Source of the DNA: Acidobacteriota bacterium
GTDB taxonomy: Bacteria > Acidobacteriota > Vicinamibacteria > Vicinamibacterales > CAVVIG01
DNA: 64,000 nucleotides
Assembly (NCBI GenBank): GCA_020850715.1
Contig: JADZED010000080.1
Coordinates: 361,996-425,995, forward strand
Reading direction: 5' to 3'
Positions 43,916-54,725 of this stretch are shown piece after piece; the stretch's first letter is position 1; each line of letters begins with the position of its first letter. Below the pieces are notes generated by a model. That model searched no databases, was not told the DNA's origin, and saw nothing but the letters and a program-made list of their open reading frames with translations. Position numbers and translations under genes: made by a program.

Positions 43916-45235
43916 GTGAATGGTTCTCTGAGCACACTGGAACCCCCGGCCGCCGGCGCCGCGCGCACGCCGCTGTCGGAGGCGCTGGAGCAGTTCGATC
44001 GCGCCGCGCGGGCACTGGGGCTGGACGCCGGCACGGCCGGACTGCTGCGGTCGCCGCTGCGCGAGCTCCGGGTATCGGTACCCGTCCGCATGGACGACGG
44101 GACGACTGCGGTATTCGAGGGCCTACGCGTTCAGCACAACGACGCGCGCGGCCCGTTCAAGGGGGGCATCCGCTTCCACCCGTCGGCCGACGCCGGCGAC
44201 GTACGCGCCCTCGCGATGCTGATGACGTGGAAATGCGCGATTGCGGGGCTTCCGCTCGGAGGCGCGAAAGGCGCGATCGTCTGCGACCCGCGGCGGCTGA
44301 GCCTTGGCGAGCAGGAACGTCTGTGCCGGGGGTGGATCCGCCAGATGGCGCGCAATCTCGGGCCCGCGGTCGACGTGCCCGCGCCCGACGTGATGTCGTC
44401 GGCCCAGCACATGCTCTGGATGCTCGACGAATACGAAACGATGGTCGGGGCACGGGTGCCGGCCTCCATCACGGGCAAGCCGGTCGGCATCGGCGGATCG
44501 CCGGGCCGCGCGGAAGCGACCGGCTACGGGGTCGTTGCCGTGCTGCTCGAAGCGCTCGGCCGGCTCGGCCTCGATCCGCGCGGCGCCACCGCGTCCATCC
44601 AGGGATTCGGCAACGTCGCGCAGCACGCGGCGCGGCGGCTCGCTGGCTTCGGCGCCACCGTCGTCGCCGTGTCGTCGTGGGACGCCGAGGATCGCCAGGC
44701 CTACACGTTCCGCAAGCCGTCGGGCGTCGATCCCGAACAGCTGTCGGCGATCGCCAATCGCTTCGGGACCATCGATCGCCGTGCGGCGGCCGATCTGGGC
44801 TACGAGGTGCTGCCGGGATCCGCATGGATCGAGCAGGAGGTGGACGTCCTGGTGCCGGCGGCGCTGGAAGGGCAGATCACGCTGGGGAACGCCCCGCGGA
44901 TCCACGGCCGCGTGCGTCTTGTCGTAGAGGCGGCCAACGGACCGACCGCGGCCGATGCCGGCCGGCTGATCGAGGACCGGGGCGTCCTGCTGGTCCCCGA
45001 CATCGTTGCAAACGCCGGCGGCGTCGCGTGCAGCTACTTCGAGCAGGTACAGGGCCAGTCCAACTTCTACTGGGAGCGCCAGGACGTGCTGCGGCGGGTC
45101 GACGCGCTCATGACGGCGGCCTTCGCCGACGTCCACGAGCGGGCCTCACGCGACCGGGTCCCGCTGCGCGACGCGGCATATCTGATTGCGGTCGAGCGCG
45201 TCGCGCGCGCGTGCCGCGAAAGAGGGTGGGTGTGA
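43916..45235 (+). CDS. gdhA: Glu/Leu/Phe/Val dehydrogenase, glutamate dehydrogenase type
   Basis: The 439-residue enzyme has the glutamate-binding block LRVQHNDARGPFKGGIRFHPSA, the catalytic-lysine region MTWKCAIAGLPLGGAKGAIV, the active-site Asp in VPAPDVMSS, and the nucleotide fold ASIQGFGNVAQHAARRLAGFG. PDIVANAGGVACSYFEQVQ lies near the end. It interconverts 2-oxoglutarate plus ammonium and glutamate. Cofactor preference cannot be read safely. GAGGAG lies before GTG 43916. A sigma-54-type promoter upstream would fit nitrogen or energy control. Confidence 0.93.
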   Translation: MNGSLSTLEPPAAGAARTPLSEALEQFDRAARALGLDAGTAGLLRSPLRELRVSVPVRMDDGTTAVFEGLRVQHNDARGPFKGGIRFHPSADAGDVRALAMLMTWKCAIAGLPLGGAKGAIVCDPRRLSLGEQERLCRGWIRQMARNLGPAVDVPAPDVMSSAQHMLWMLDEYETMVGARVPASITGKPVGIGGSPGRAEATGYGVVAVLLEALGRLGLDPRGATASIQGFGNVAQHAARRLAGFGATVVAVSSWDAEDRQAYTFRKPSGVDPEQLSAIANRFGTIDRRAAADLGYEVLPGSAWIEQEVDVLVPAALEGQITLGNAPRIHGRVRLVVEAANGPTAADAGRLIEDRGVLLVPDIVANAGGVACSYFEQVQGQSNFYWERQDVLRRVDALMTAAFADVHERASRDRVPLRDAAYLIAVERVARACRERGWV

Positions 45236-45236
45236 C

Positions 45237-45506
45237 ATGAATCCGTACTTGATGATCGGTTCCGCCATCGGGACGGCCAATGCGGCCGCCCTGTGCGCGC
45301 GTCTCTCGGCGTGGCACGACGCGATGGTCGCCCACGAACGGCGCCTCCGTGCCGCGAAGGCGGACGATGCGTGCGGGGAGGAGTGTCCCCACGTCGAGGC
45401 GCCGGCGCTCTGGCGCGAAGCCGTCGAGATTTTCGGCGAGCGCGCCGGCGCGCTGACGTTCCTGCAGGCGCGGGCCAGGGAGGCGGCGCGGCGGAAGGCC
45501 GCGTAG
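45237..45506 (+). CDS. Small hypothetical protein after gdhA
   Basis: The 89-residue, mostly helical protein begins MNPYLMIGSAIGTANAAALCARLSAWHDAMVAHERR and has cysteines in DDACGEECPHVE. It starts one base after the glutamate dehydrogenase stop, so it is very likely co-expressed. I do not recognise the family. The Cys/His cluster could bind a metal, but that is a guess. Confidence 0.65.
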   Translation: MNPYLMIGSAIGTANAAALCARLSAWHDAMVAHERRLRAAKADDACGEECPHVEAPALWREAVEIFGERAGALTFLQARAREAARRKAA

Positions 45507-45545
45507 TACGATCGTGCGGGGGGTTGCGAACCATGAGATTCTAGT

Positions 45546-45698
45546 GGCCCGTCCACGCTGATCGAGGGCCAGATCGCGGAGCGCGGCGCCCGGATGGCAA
45601 GGCGCGAGGGGCGAGCATATCGGGAATATTCGAGCGCCGAGCAACGCCGCCGGGATGCCCCCGCCCGCGAGGTGGTCCTCGATCAGCGTGGACGGGCC
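45546..45698. repeat. Pair of perfect 22-base inverted repeats enclosing 109 bases
   Basis: Positions 45546-45567 and 45677-45698 are exact reverse complements (core CCACGCTGATCGAGG). Mismatches begin immediately on both sides, so the repeats have sharp ends. The 153-base unit lies in the 265-base gap between two small genes. It has no coding content. It could be a miniature transposable element, a large RNA hairpin or a recombination site. Confidence 0.8.
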
Positions 45699-45771
45699 GC
45701 CCGGGTGGTCCGTTGCCGCTCGGCGCGGCGGACCACCGGAGGCGCGGCCGTCGGAGCACGGCGGGGAGGTC

Positions 45772-45993
45772 ATGCTGCAGACAGGCATGGTGGCGGCGAA
45801 CGGCTCGTCGCGGCACGACCCGGCGGCGGCCGGCAGGTCGAACGGCTTCGTGCGCGGCGCCGCCGCATTTGCCGGCGGGGCCGCGGTCGTGCTGGCCGCG
45901 CCGTTCGCCATCCTGCTGATCGGGCTGCCGATCGTGCTCGCCGTTCGCGGGCTTCTCGAGATCCTGCGGTGGCTGTTCGGCGCCGGCGGCTGA
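45772..45993 (+). CDS. Small single-span membrane protein
   Basis: The 73-residue protein has a charged N-terminus and a long hydrophobic stretch, GGAAVVLAAPFAILLIGLPIVLAVRGLLEIL. GGGGAGG is close upstream of ATG 45772. It ends 13 bases before the sigma-54 activator, so the two may be co-transcribed. Function unknown. Confidence 0.55.
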   Translation: MLQTGMVAANGSSRHDPAAAGRSNGFVRGAAAFAGGAAVVLAAPFAILLIGLPIVLAVRGLLEILRWLFGAGG

Positions 45994-46006
45994 CAGGATC
46001 GCGTCG

Positions 46007-47662
<1,656 letters not shown>

Positions 47663-47671
<9 letters not shown>

Positions 47672-49135
47672 GGCTCCCGTTGCCGGCGCGCTGAATACCT
47701 TCTCCACGCCCGCGCGCGCTGCGGTCTGGGCGATCACGAAGAGATAGTCGCCCGGCTCGAGCCGGGTGCTGCCGCGCGGCGCGATCAACCGGCCGTCGCG
47801 CGAGACGAGCCCGACCAGGGCGCCTTCCGGCATGCGCAGCTCCCGCAGCGTGCGGCCGGCCGCCGCCGCGGTCGGCGCGATCGTGTAGGCGATGATCTCC
47901 GCATTCAGGTTGCGCAGCGCCAGCAGTTCCAGCACCGCGGGCGGCGCGGGGCTGGCGGCCTCCTGCAGCCCGAGGCGCGTTGCCACCGGCGGCAGCGTCC
48001 ACCCCTGGAGCGTCGCCGAGACGAGCACGACGAAGAACACGACGTTGAAGAGCAGCCGCGCCTCGGGAATGCCGAACATCAACGGGAAGGTCGCGAGGAC
48101 GATGGGCACCGCGCCCTTGAGCCCGACCCACGAGATCAGAATCTGCTCGCGCACCGTGAAACCGAAGGGCAGCAGCAGCGGCACGACGGCAAGCGGCCGC
48201 GCGATCAGGATCTGGATGGCTGCGAGCAGGAGCGAGGGCCCGGCCACCTGCGCCAGATCCGCCGGCGTGCTCAGCAGGCCGAGCGCGACGAACATCGTGA
48301 TCTGGCCGATCCAGGCCAGGCCGTCCATGAACCTGAACGTGCCGCTCTGAAACACGATGCGGCTGTTGCCGACGACGATCCCCGCGATGTAGATCGCGAG
48401 GAAGCCGCTGCCGCCAAACAGCGCGGCAGCGCCGAACGCCGAGAGGCCGCATGCCAGTGCCAGCACGGGGTACAGGCCGGGCGTCGCCAGGTTGATGCGG
48501 TTGATCAGCCGCACGGCCGCCCATCCGCAGCCGAGGCCCGCGAGCGCGCCGATGCCCATCTGCCGCGCGAACAGGCCGACCATGCCCGCGCCGAGCGTCA
48601 TCTGGCCGGTGAGCACTTCCAGGAAGCCGATCGTCAGGAGCACCGCCATCGGGTCGTTCGATCCGCTCTCGATCTCGAGCGTCGCGGAGACCCGCTCGCG
48701 CAGGTGCACGCCCTGCGAGCGCAGGACCGAGAACACCGCCGCGGCGTCGGTCGACGCGACGATGCTGCCGAGCAGCAGGCCGGGGACCAGCGGCAGATCG
48801 AAGATCCAGGCGGCGGCCACTCCGGTGATGGCGGCCGTGACGAGCACGCCAATCGTGGCCAGCAGCAGCGAAGGCTTCCAGACCTCACGCAGCGCGGACG
48901 CGCGCGTCTGCAGCCCGCCGTCGAAGAGGATGATGGCGAGCGCGACCGTGCCGACCGCGTGCGCGACGACGAAGTTGTCGAAGGCGATGCCGATGCCGTT
49001 CTCGCCGGCGAGCATCCCGATGGCGACCAGAGCCACCAGCACCGGCAGGCCGAGCCGCGCCGAGAGCTTGCTCGAGACGGTGCCGATCAGCAGGAGTACT
49101 GCTGCGAGAAGAACGAGGCGGTCGACCAGGAACAT
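47663..49135 (-). CDS. CPA1-type K+/H+ or Na+/H+ antiporter with TrkA_C domain
   Basis: The 490-residue protein has about 12 spans with DGGLQTRASALREVWKPSLL, the ion-binding region ASTDAAAVFSVLRSQG and IESGSNDPMAVLLTIGF, and LISWVGLKGAVPIVLATFPLM. A C-terminal TrkA_C domain (MPEGALVGLVSRDGRLIAPRGSTRLEPGDYLFVIA) makes it like NhaP2/CvrA potassium-proton antiporters. Its 3' end overlaps the convergent activator gene by nine bases. Confidence 0.9.
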
Positions 49136-49172
49136 GGCGCGGGCCGCTTCATGATACGTCGGCGGCCGGCGT

Positions 49173-49565
49173 TCACCGGGACTCGCCCTCGCACTCGGGG
49201 CACCGGTGTTCGAGGTGTTCTGCCCAGTCCAGCAGGGCCTGCGGCGGGGGCAGGCCGGCGACCTGCGGGGAGGTCGCCACGTAGACGATCTCGCCCCATC
49301 GATCGGCGACGAGCGCGCCTGGCGCCGGCAGCCCCGGCACCGGCTGCCGCGTGATCACGCAGGCGCTGTTGTGCGCGTCGAAGTCGTGCGCGCGCGCCCG
49401 CACGTTGCCGACGTAGTCCTCGTCTCCATCGGCCTGGGGCAGGGCGAGGAGCACGAGATTGCGCCGCTGCCAGATGGCCGCATAGCGGAAGAGCCCGCCG
49501 TCGATCGTCTGCACCTCCAGATGCGGAACCTCGTCGCCGCGCCGCAGCGTTGGCGTCTCGGCCAT
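49173..49565 (-). CDS. Redoxin-like protein lacking the peroxidatic cysteine
   Basis: The 130-residue protein has a peroxiredoxin/TlpA-like start, LRRGDEVPHLEVQTIDGGLFRYAAIWQRRNLVLLALPQ. Where peroxiredoxins have PxxxTxxC it reads QADGDEDYV, so it cannot be a normal peroxidase. Remaining cysteines are in NSACVITRQP and a C-terminal CPEC. GGAGG precedes the ATG at 49565. It lies upstream of the antiporter in the same direction. Role unknown. Confidence 0.65.
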   Translation of the reverse strand: MAETPTLRRGDEVPHLEVQTIDGGLFRYAAIWQRRNLVLLALPQADGDEDYVGNVRARAHDFDAHNSACVITRQPVPGLPAPGALVADRWGEIVYVATSPQVAGLPPPQALLDWAEHLEHRCPECEGESR

Positions 49566-49759
49566 CGCACACCTCCGCTCCTCACTATCCGAGACCTCGC
49601 CCACGTCCTGCAAGAGGCCTCTCCGTCAGCGCGGCAGCGCTGGCGCATCCGAGCCGGGCAGGAGGATCTGATAGAGTCGGTCCACGGCGGCCGAGCCGCC
49701 GTTGCACGGCCGGATCGGCATGGCTCGAAAGATGATCCGTACAATGGAGAAGGTGAGGC

Positions 49760-50026
49760 ATGGGCCGATCGAACACGAGCACCGGGGAAGGGAAACAGGA
49801 GCTGCCGGGCGGCGGGGCGAACGAGGCGCTGCAGGAATCGCTCGACCAGAGCGAGCCGCGCATCATGGCGGCCTACGCGCTCATCGGGGCGATCCTCCTG
49901 CTGGGCGGCATCGGCTATGCGGTGGACCGGTGGGCGGGCACGTCGCCCTGGTTCCTGATTGCCGGGCTCATCGCCGGCATCGTCGTCGGATTCTGGAATC
50001 TCGTCCGCAGTCTGCGTGCAGGCTGA
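49760..50026 (+). CDS. AtpZ/AtpI-like small membrane protein
   Basis: The 88-residue protein has a polar N-terminus and two membrane helices, MAAYALIGAILLLGGIGYAVDRWAG and PWFLIAGLIAGIVVGFWNLVRS, the pattern of AtpZ-type F0F1-associated proteins. Those help assemble the c-ring or carry Mg2+. No other ATP synthase gene is nearby, so the assignment is by shape only. GGTGAGG precedes the ATG. Confidence 0.65.
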   Translation: MGRSNTSTGEGKQELPGGGANEALQESLDQSEPRIMAAYALIGAILLLGGIGYAVDRWAGTSPWFLIAGLIAGIVVGFWNLVRSLRAG

Positions 50027-50113
50027 ACCATCGCCGAAGGCGCCGAACGCCGGAAGCCCCGGCCTCGCGAGCGCGCGTATTATGATCTGCCTTTCCGAAG
50101 CTCCCGAGGCAGC

Positions 50114-51496
50114 ATGGCACGTCTGGCCCGCTATCAGTCGGCGTTCGCCATCGGTTCCGTGCTCACTGTCGTCTCCTTCGTCGGCGCCACGGCGTACAGC
50201 CAGTGGCGCCTCAGCACGCTCGACACGCTGTCGTCCACGATGGCATCCAACGCGATTCCCAGCATCGAGTACCTGGGACGCGCCGGCGTCGCCATGCAGC
50301 GGCTGCGCCGGCTGATCTACGACGGGGTGACCATCGGCGCATCTCCTGCAGCGCTGAAGCAGGCGCGCGACCTGCTGCAGGATCTCGACGAGGACATCGG
50401 ACAGTACCTGCAGATTACGCCGCTCGCGGGGGAGGACGAGCTGTGGACGGCGCTGCGGGGCGACCTCGACCGGGCCGAGGCGTCGGCGAACGACACGCTG
50501 CAGGCGCTCGACCGCGGCGACCGCGCCGCCGCGGCCCGGCTGCTCGACACACGGCTCGATCCCGCATTCGATGTCTCGAGCCGCACGATGCTCGCGACGA
50601 TGGAGTTCGACGTCAGGACCTCCGAGCAGCTCGCGCGCGATGTGCGCACGCTGCGCCGGACGTCGGTGCGGAACATCATCGTGCTCGACTTCCTGGCAAC
50701 GCTGGTCGCGGCCGCCACCGCGCTGGTGGCGTTCCGCGCGGCGCGCGATCACGATCGGCTGCTGCGATCGCACGGCGCGCTGCTCGCCGATCGCGTCGCC
50801 GAGCTCGACGCCTTCGCCGGGCGCATCGCGCACGACGTGCTGAGCCCGCTCGACACGGTGGGATTCGGCCTGGCGCTCGCTTCGCGTTCGGCCGACGCGG
50901 GCGCGCGGGCGCAGCTCGAGCGGGCGCAGGGCGCCCTGCAGCGGGTGAAGCAGCTCGTCGAAGGGCTGTTGCGTTTCGCGCGCGCGGCCGGCGCGACCGA
51001 GGCGGGGGCACGCTGCGGCGTGGCCGCCGTGCTGCACAGCGTCGCGGCCGATGCGCAGCCGGCGGCGCAGGCATCCGGCGTGGAGCTGGCCGTCGAATCG
51101 CCAGACGGCCTGGAGGTCGCCTGCAGCATCGGCGTGCTGACCAGCATCGTGCAGAACCTGGTCTCGAACGCGATCAAGTACATCGGGAACCGGCCGGTCC
51201 GGCGCGTGACGCTGCGCGCGAAGGGTTCGGCCGGGGGCGCCTGCATCGAGGTGGAGGATTCGGGCCCGGGCATTCCGATCGAGCTGCGGCAGCGCATGTT
51301 CAGCCCGTTCGTGCGCGGCAGCCACGACGGCATCGCCGGGCTGGGCCTGGGGCTGGCCACGGTGAAGCGCCTGGTCGAAGCGCACGGCGGATCGGTGAGC
51401 GTGCGCTCCCGGATCGGCTCGGGCACGACGTTCCTGGTGGCGCTCCCGCTGGCGGAGACGCCGTCAAGTGCCGGCGCGAAGGCACCGCCCGCGTGA
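50114..51496 (+). CDS. Orphan membrane sensor histidine kinase
   Basis: The 460-residue protein has a first membrane span (SAFAIGSVLTVVSFVGATAYS), an extracytoplasmic helical domain (about 35-185) resembling 4HB-MCP sensors, and a second span (NIIVLDFLATLVAAATALVAF). A HisKA domain with the phosphorylated His in FAGRIAHDVLSPL is followed by HATPase_c (QNLVSNAIKYI, VEDSGPGIP, GLGLGLATVKRLVEAHGG). No response regulator gene is adjacent, so its partner is unknown. Confidence 0.9.
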   Translation: MARLARYQSAFAIGSVLTVVSFVGATAYSQWRLSTLDTLSSTMASNAIPSIEYLGRAGVAMQRLRRLIYDGVTIGASPAALKQARDLLQDLDEDIGQYLQITPLAGEDELWTALRGDLDRAEASANDTLQALDRGDRAAAARLLDTRLDPAFDVSSRTMLATMEFDVRTSEQLARDVRTLRRTSVRNIIVLDFLATLVAAATALVAFRAARDHDRLLRSHGALLADRVAELDAFAGRIAHDVLSPLDTVGFGLALASRSADAGARAQLERAQGALQRVKQLVEGLLRFARAAGATEAGARCGVAAVLHSVAADAQPAAQASGVELAVESPDGLEVACSIGVLTSIVQNLVSNAIKYIGNRPVRRVTLRAKGSAGGACIEVEDSGPGIPIELRQRMFSPFVRGSHDGIAGLGLGLATVKRLVEAHGGSVSVRSRIGSGTTFLVALPLAETPSSAGAKAPPA

Positions 51497-51592
51497 GCAC
51501 ACCGGCCGCATGCGTCCCGGTGGCGCCGCCCGTCGGACGGCGCTCCACTGCCGTGCTGGACTTCCGATCCTGGATCGACTAGAGAGGATGAG

Positions 51593-52366
51593 GTGGGCCT
51601 GTTTCCAAAAGAGCACGGCGCGTACGGCCAGATCTCGTTTCCCCTGATTGCCGCGTTTGCGGTCGCCGGCGCATCGATGGGCGGGGTTCTCGTCGCGGCC
51701 GCGACGATCGCCGGCTTCCTCGCCCACGAACCGGCACTGGCGATGCTCGGCTTCCGCGGCGCGCGGGCGAAGCGGGACATCGGCCGCGGCGAGGCGGCCT
51801 GGCTCGCGGGCTGGCTCCTGGCCGGGGTGGTCGCGGGTCTCGGCGCGCTGCTGGCGATCGAGCCGCAGGCGCGCTGGTCGCTGCTCGTACCGCTCGTTCC
51901 CGCCGCGCTGCTCGCGGCGGCTGCCGCACGCGGGGCCGAGAAGTCGTGGTACGGCGAAACGGCGGCGTCGCTGGCGTTCTCCGGCGTGGCCGTGCCGATC
52001 GCGATGGCGGCGGGCCTGCCGTTGCCGTCGGCCGCCGCGCTGGCCATTCCCTTCGCCCTGCTCTTCGTGGCCAGCACGCTGGCGGTGCGCGTCGTGATCC
52101 TGCGCGTGCGGCGCGGCGGCGATTCGAGCGTCGCGTCGACCCGAAGCGCCGCGCTGGCCGTGGCGATGGCGGGCTCGGCGGCGCTCGCTCTCGCAACGGC
52201 GCTCGGTGCCGTGCCGGCATCCGTCATGGCGGCGGCCGCCCCCGGGCTGCTCATGGCGATCGCGATCGCCGTTCGTCCGCCGGCGCCCTCGCATCTCCGC
52301 ACCCTCGGTTGGACGCTCATCGCGATGTCGGTCGTCACCACGCTCATCGTCGTCTTCACCGTCTAA
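51593..52366 (+). CDS. YwiC-like membrane protein
   Basis: The 257-residue protein starts GLFPKEHGAYGQISFPLIAAF, matching the PKEHGAWGQL start of YwiC-like proteins, and has about seven spans. A GARAKRDIGRGEAAW loop follows the second span. The family is uncharacterised. GTG 51593 has GAGGATGAG upstream; the 97-base gap from the kinase could hold a promoter. Confidence 0.8.
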   Translation: MGLFPKEHGAYGQISFPLIAAFAVAGASMGGVLVAAATIAGFLAHEPALAMLGFRGARAKRDIGRGEAAWLAGWLLAGVVAGLGALLAIEPQARWSLLVPLVPAALLAAAAARGAEKSWYGETAASLAFSGVAVPIAMAAGLPLPSAAALAIPFALLFVASTLAVRVVILRVRRGGDSSVASTRSAALAVAMAGSAALALATALGAVPASVMAAAAPGLLMAIAIAVRPPAPSHLRTLGWTLIAMSVVTTLIVVFTV

Positions 52367-52415
52367 TCGACGCGCTTCGGGTTCGAGGTGGCCGGAGGCT
52401 TGCAGAAGAGGCGAC

Positions 52416-53468
52416 GTGTTCGCCTACTTCCGCACCTCGCTCGGCATGGGTGAGCTGGCGAAGCGGACGGTAAGGGAGACGTTGGCCGACAACGGGCTCG
52501 GACTTGCCGCGCAGCTCGCCTATTACTTCTTCTTCGCGCTCTTCCCATCGCTGCTCTTCCTGACGGCGCTCGCCGGCACGCTGGCGACTCCCGAGCTCAT
52601 CTCGGGCCTTGCCGACAAGATGAGCGGGGCGGTCCCGCCGGACGTGATCGCCATCGTGCGGCAGCAGCTCGTCTCCCTGTCGGAAGGCCCCCGGGGCGGC
52701 ATCATGACCTTCGGCGCCGTCGTCGCGCTGTGGAGCAGCTCGGCGGCCATGGCCGCGCTGGGCGACGCGCTGAACCTCGCGTACGACAGGACCGACCAGC
52801 GCTCCTGGCTGAGAGCGCGTGTCACGGCCATCCTGCTGACGCTCGGCGTCGCGATCTTCATCGTCGTGTCGATTGCCCTTGTGATCGCCGGGCCGCAGCT
52901 CGCCTCGTCGCTCGCGTCGCGCTTCGGCCTCGGCGCCGCGTTCGAGTGGACGTGGGAGATCGTGCAGTGGCCGATCGTGTTCACGCTCGTCGTGCTCGCG
53001 TTCGGCTTCGTCTACTACTTCGCGCCGGACCTGGAGCAGGACTGGGTCTTCCTCACGCCCGGTTCGGTTCTCGCCACCGCGCTCTGGCTGATCGGCTCTC
53101 TGGGGTTCCGCTTCTATGTCGTGAACTTCGGATCGTACAACCAGACCTACGGAGCCATCGGCGGCGTCATGGTGCTGTTGTTGTGGCTCTACATCTCGGC
53201 GCTGGTCGTGATTGCCGGCGCCGAGATGAACGCGGAGATCGAGCACGCGTCGCCGCACGGCAGGGTGGCCGGCAGCGAGCCCGGCGGCCGGAAGACCGTG
53301 GGGAGCCGCGCCGAGCGCGAGCAGGCCGGGGCCGCTCGGGCGCGCGGCGCGCGGCAGCCGGGGGCGGCGCCACGGCCGGGGTGGTCGCCGGGGACCGCGT
53401 CGGTCAGGGCCGGCGTGCTGATTGGCGGGGCCCTCGCGGTGCTGTTCGGCCACCACGGGCAGTCGTAG
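52416..53468 (+). CDS. YihY/UPF0761 (BrkB-like) membrane protein
   Basis: The 350-residue protein has the family blocks NGLGLAAQLAYYFFFALFPSLLFL, FGAVVALWSSSAAMAALGDALNLAYD, YYFAPDLEQDWVFLTPGSVLATALWLIGSLGFRFYV and QTYGAIGGVMVLLLWLYISALVVIAGAEMNAEIEH. The last is the family's most conserved segment. It was once thought to be RNase BN, which is not correct. An Arg/Gly-rich cytoplasmic tail follows. GTG 52416 has AGAGG upstream. Confidence 0.9.
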   Translation: MFAYFRTSLGMGELAKRTVRETLADNGLGLAAQLAYYFFFALFPSLLFLTALAGTLATPELISGLADKMSGAVPPDVIAIVRQQLVSLSEGPRGGIMTFGAVVALWSSSAAMAALGDALNLAYDRTDQRSWLRARVTAILLTLGVAIFIVVSIALVIAGPQLASSLASRFGLGAAFEWTWEIVQWPIVFTLVVLAFGFVYYFAPDLEQDWVFLTPGSVLATALWLIGSLGFRFYVVNFGSYNQTYGAIGGVMVLLLWLYISALVVIAGAEMNAEIEHASPHGRVAGSEPGGRKTVGSRAEREQAGAARARGARQPGAAPRPGWSPGTASVRAGVLIGGALAVLFGHHGQS

Positions 53469-53495
53469 CGCGCGCAACTTGCGGAGGACATCCAG

Positions 53496-53885
53496 ATGGC
53501 AACCTATGAACCTTCGATTGCGAATCTGATCAAGAGCGCCCTGCAGGACGCGCAGGATCTGATCCGGGACGAAATCGCGCTGGCGAAGGCCGAGGCGCGG
53601 GATGAAGTGCGCCGGGTCGCCGCCGGCGCGGTTCTGATCGCGACCGCCGCGGTCTGCGGCATCCTCTTCCTCGTCCTCCTCCTGTCCGCCGTCGCGTGGG
53701 GGATCGCGGACGGCGCGGCGTGGCCGGTGTGGGCCGGCTTCGCGATTGTCACCCTCGTCATGCTGGTCCTCACGCTCGCGCTCGCCTTCGCCGGGCAGGC
53801 CCGGCTCGCCGCCGCGCAGCACATGCCGAGGACGGTCGAGACGCTCAAGGAGACCATGCAATGGATGCGAGCCCGGACGTCCTAG
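53496..53885 (+). CDS. Holin-X/YqjE-like two-span membrane protein
   Basis: The 129-residue protein has an amphipathic N-terminus (SIANLIKSALQDAQDLIRDEIALAKAEARDEV) and two spans, the pattern of the phage_holin_3_6/YqjE family. These are usually in stress clusters with DUF3618 and YihY-like genes and are not phage lysis genes. It overlaps the next gene by 25 bases. Confidence 0.82.
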   Translation: MATYEPSIANLIKSALQDAQDLIRDEIALAKAEARDEVRRVAAGAVLIATAAVCGILFLVLLLSAVAWGIADGAAWPVWAGFAIVTLVMLVLTLALAFAGQARLAAAQHMPRTVETLKETMQWMRARTS

Positions 53886-54562
53886 TCGAATCGATCCGCG
53901 CCAGGCGGGCCGCGATCGGCCGCGATCTCGAGTGGCTGCGCGTCAAGCTCGAGCAGGCCGATCCGCGTCGATGGGTGAATCCCGCGCGCGCGGCAAGAAC
54001 CGCGCTGCCCGTCGCCGGAGGCGCCGCCGCCCTCTGGCTGTGGCGTCATCGGCGCGGGCGCGTGCGCACGCTGCATCAACTGCTCGTCCTCGGCCTGAAC
54101 GACATCTATCGTGCCGAGCGCGACTCGCTGCCCGCGCTGGATAGCATGCGCGCGCGCGCCTGGAACGCCGAGCTCGCGCAGGCGCTCGCGCAGCACCGCG
54201 ACGAGACCGAAGCGCACGTCGGACGGCTCGAGCGGGTGTTCCGATCGGTCGGCGCGCGGCCGAAGCGCGGGACATCGGCCTCCATTGCGGCGATTGTCGC
54301 CGAGAGCGAGCGCGTGCTGGCGGGACCCATCGACCGCCAGGTGCGCGATGCATGGCTGATCGCCGCCGCGCAACGCATCGAACACCTCGAGATGGCCGGC
54401 TACGGCACCGCGCGCGCCTACGCCGACACGCTCGGATTCTCGGCTGCCGCCCGGCTGCTGCAGCAGACGCTGGAGGAAGAGCGGATCGCCGACCAGAAGC
54501 TGACGCATCTGGCCGAACGGTTCGTGAATCGGCAGTCGATGCGCACCGCGCCGGCGGTGTAA
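53861..54562 (+). CDS. DUF3618-like N-terminus joined to a DUF892/ferritin-like domain
   Basis: The 233-residue protein begins with a DUF3618-like segment (DVLVESIRARRAAIGRDLEWLRVKLEQADPRRW) and one membrane helix (PVAGGAAALWLWRH). A YciE/YciF-like helical domain follows (LHQLLVLGLNDIYRAERDSLPALDSM...HRDETEAHVGRLERVF...IADQKLTHLAERFVN). The two parts are normally encoded separately in such clusters. AAGGAGA precedes ATG 53861. The ferritin-like domain keeps Glu and His residues that could bind iron. Confidence 0.75.
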   Translation: MDASPDVLVESIRARRAAIGRDLEWLRVKLEQADPRRWVNPARAARTALPVAGGAAALWLWRHRRGRVRTLHQLLVLGLNDIYRAERDSLPALDSMRARAWNAELAQALAQHRDETEAHVGRLERVFRSVGARPKRGTSASIAAIVAESERVLAGPIDRQVRDAWLIAAAQRIEHLEMAGYGTARAYADTLGFSAAARLLQQTLEEERIADQKLTHLAERFVNRQSMRTAPAV

Positions 54563-54725
54563 CGCGGGGCGCGCACCGTCCAGGCCGGCGCGCGGCGCCG
54601 GAGGGAAATCGGGCGCAAGGCAACGTCCGCCTTCTGCATGCCGGCCGCACGGCGGCGGGGCGAGGCCGTTTCGATGCGACGGCGCAGGAGAGCGGGCGGC
54701 CGGACAACGGGGTGCGGAGGTCAGC

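Noticed and set aside
45702..45717. GG-N10-GC site CGGGTGGTCCGTTGCC as a sigma-54 promoter for the small membrane gene and the activator
   Set aside because: Only 7 of 12 fixed positions match and GC-rich DNA yields such sites by chance. There is no enhancer-like unit nearby.
53496..53885. Prophage holin
   Set aside because: The holin-X/YqjE family name is misleading. No phage gene is nearby and the context is a stress-type gene string.
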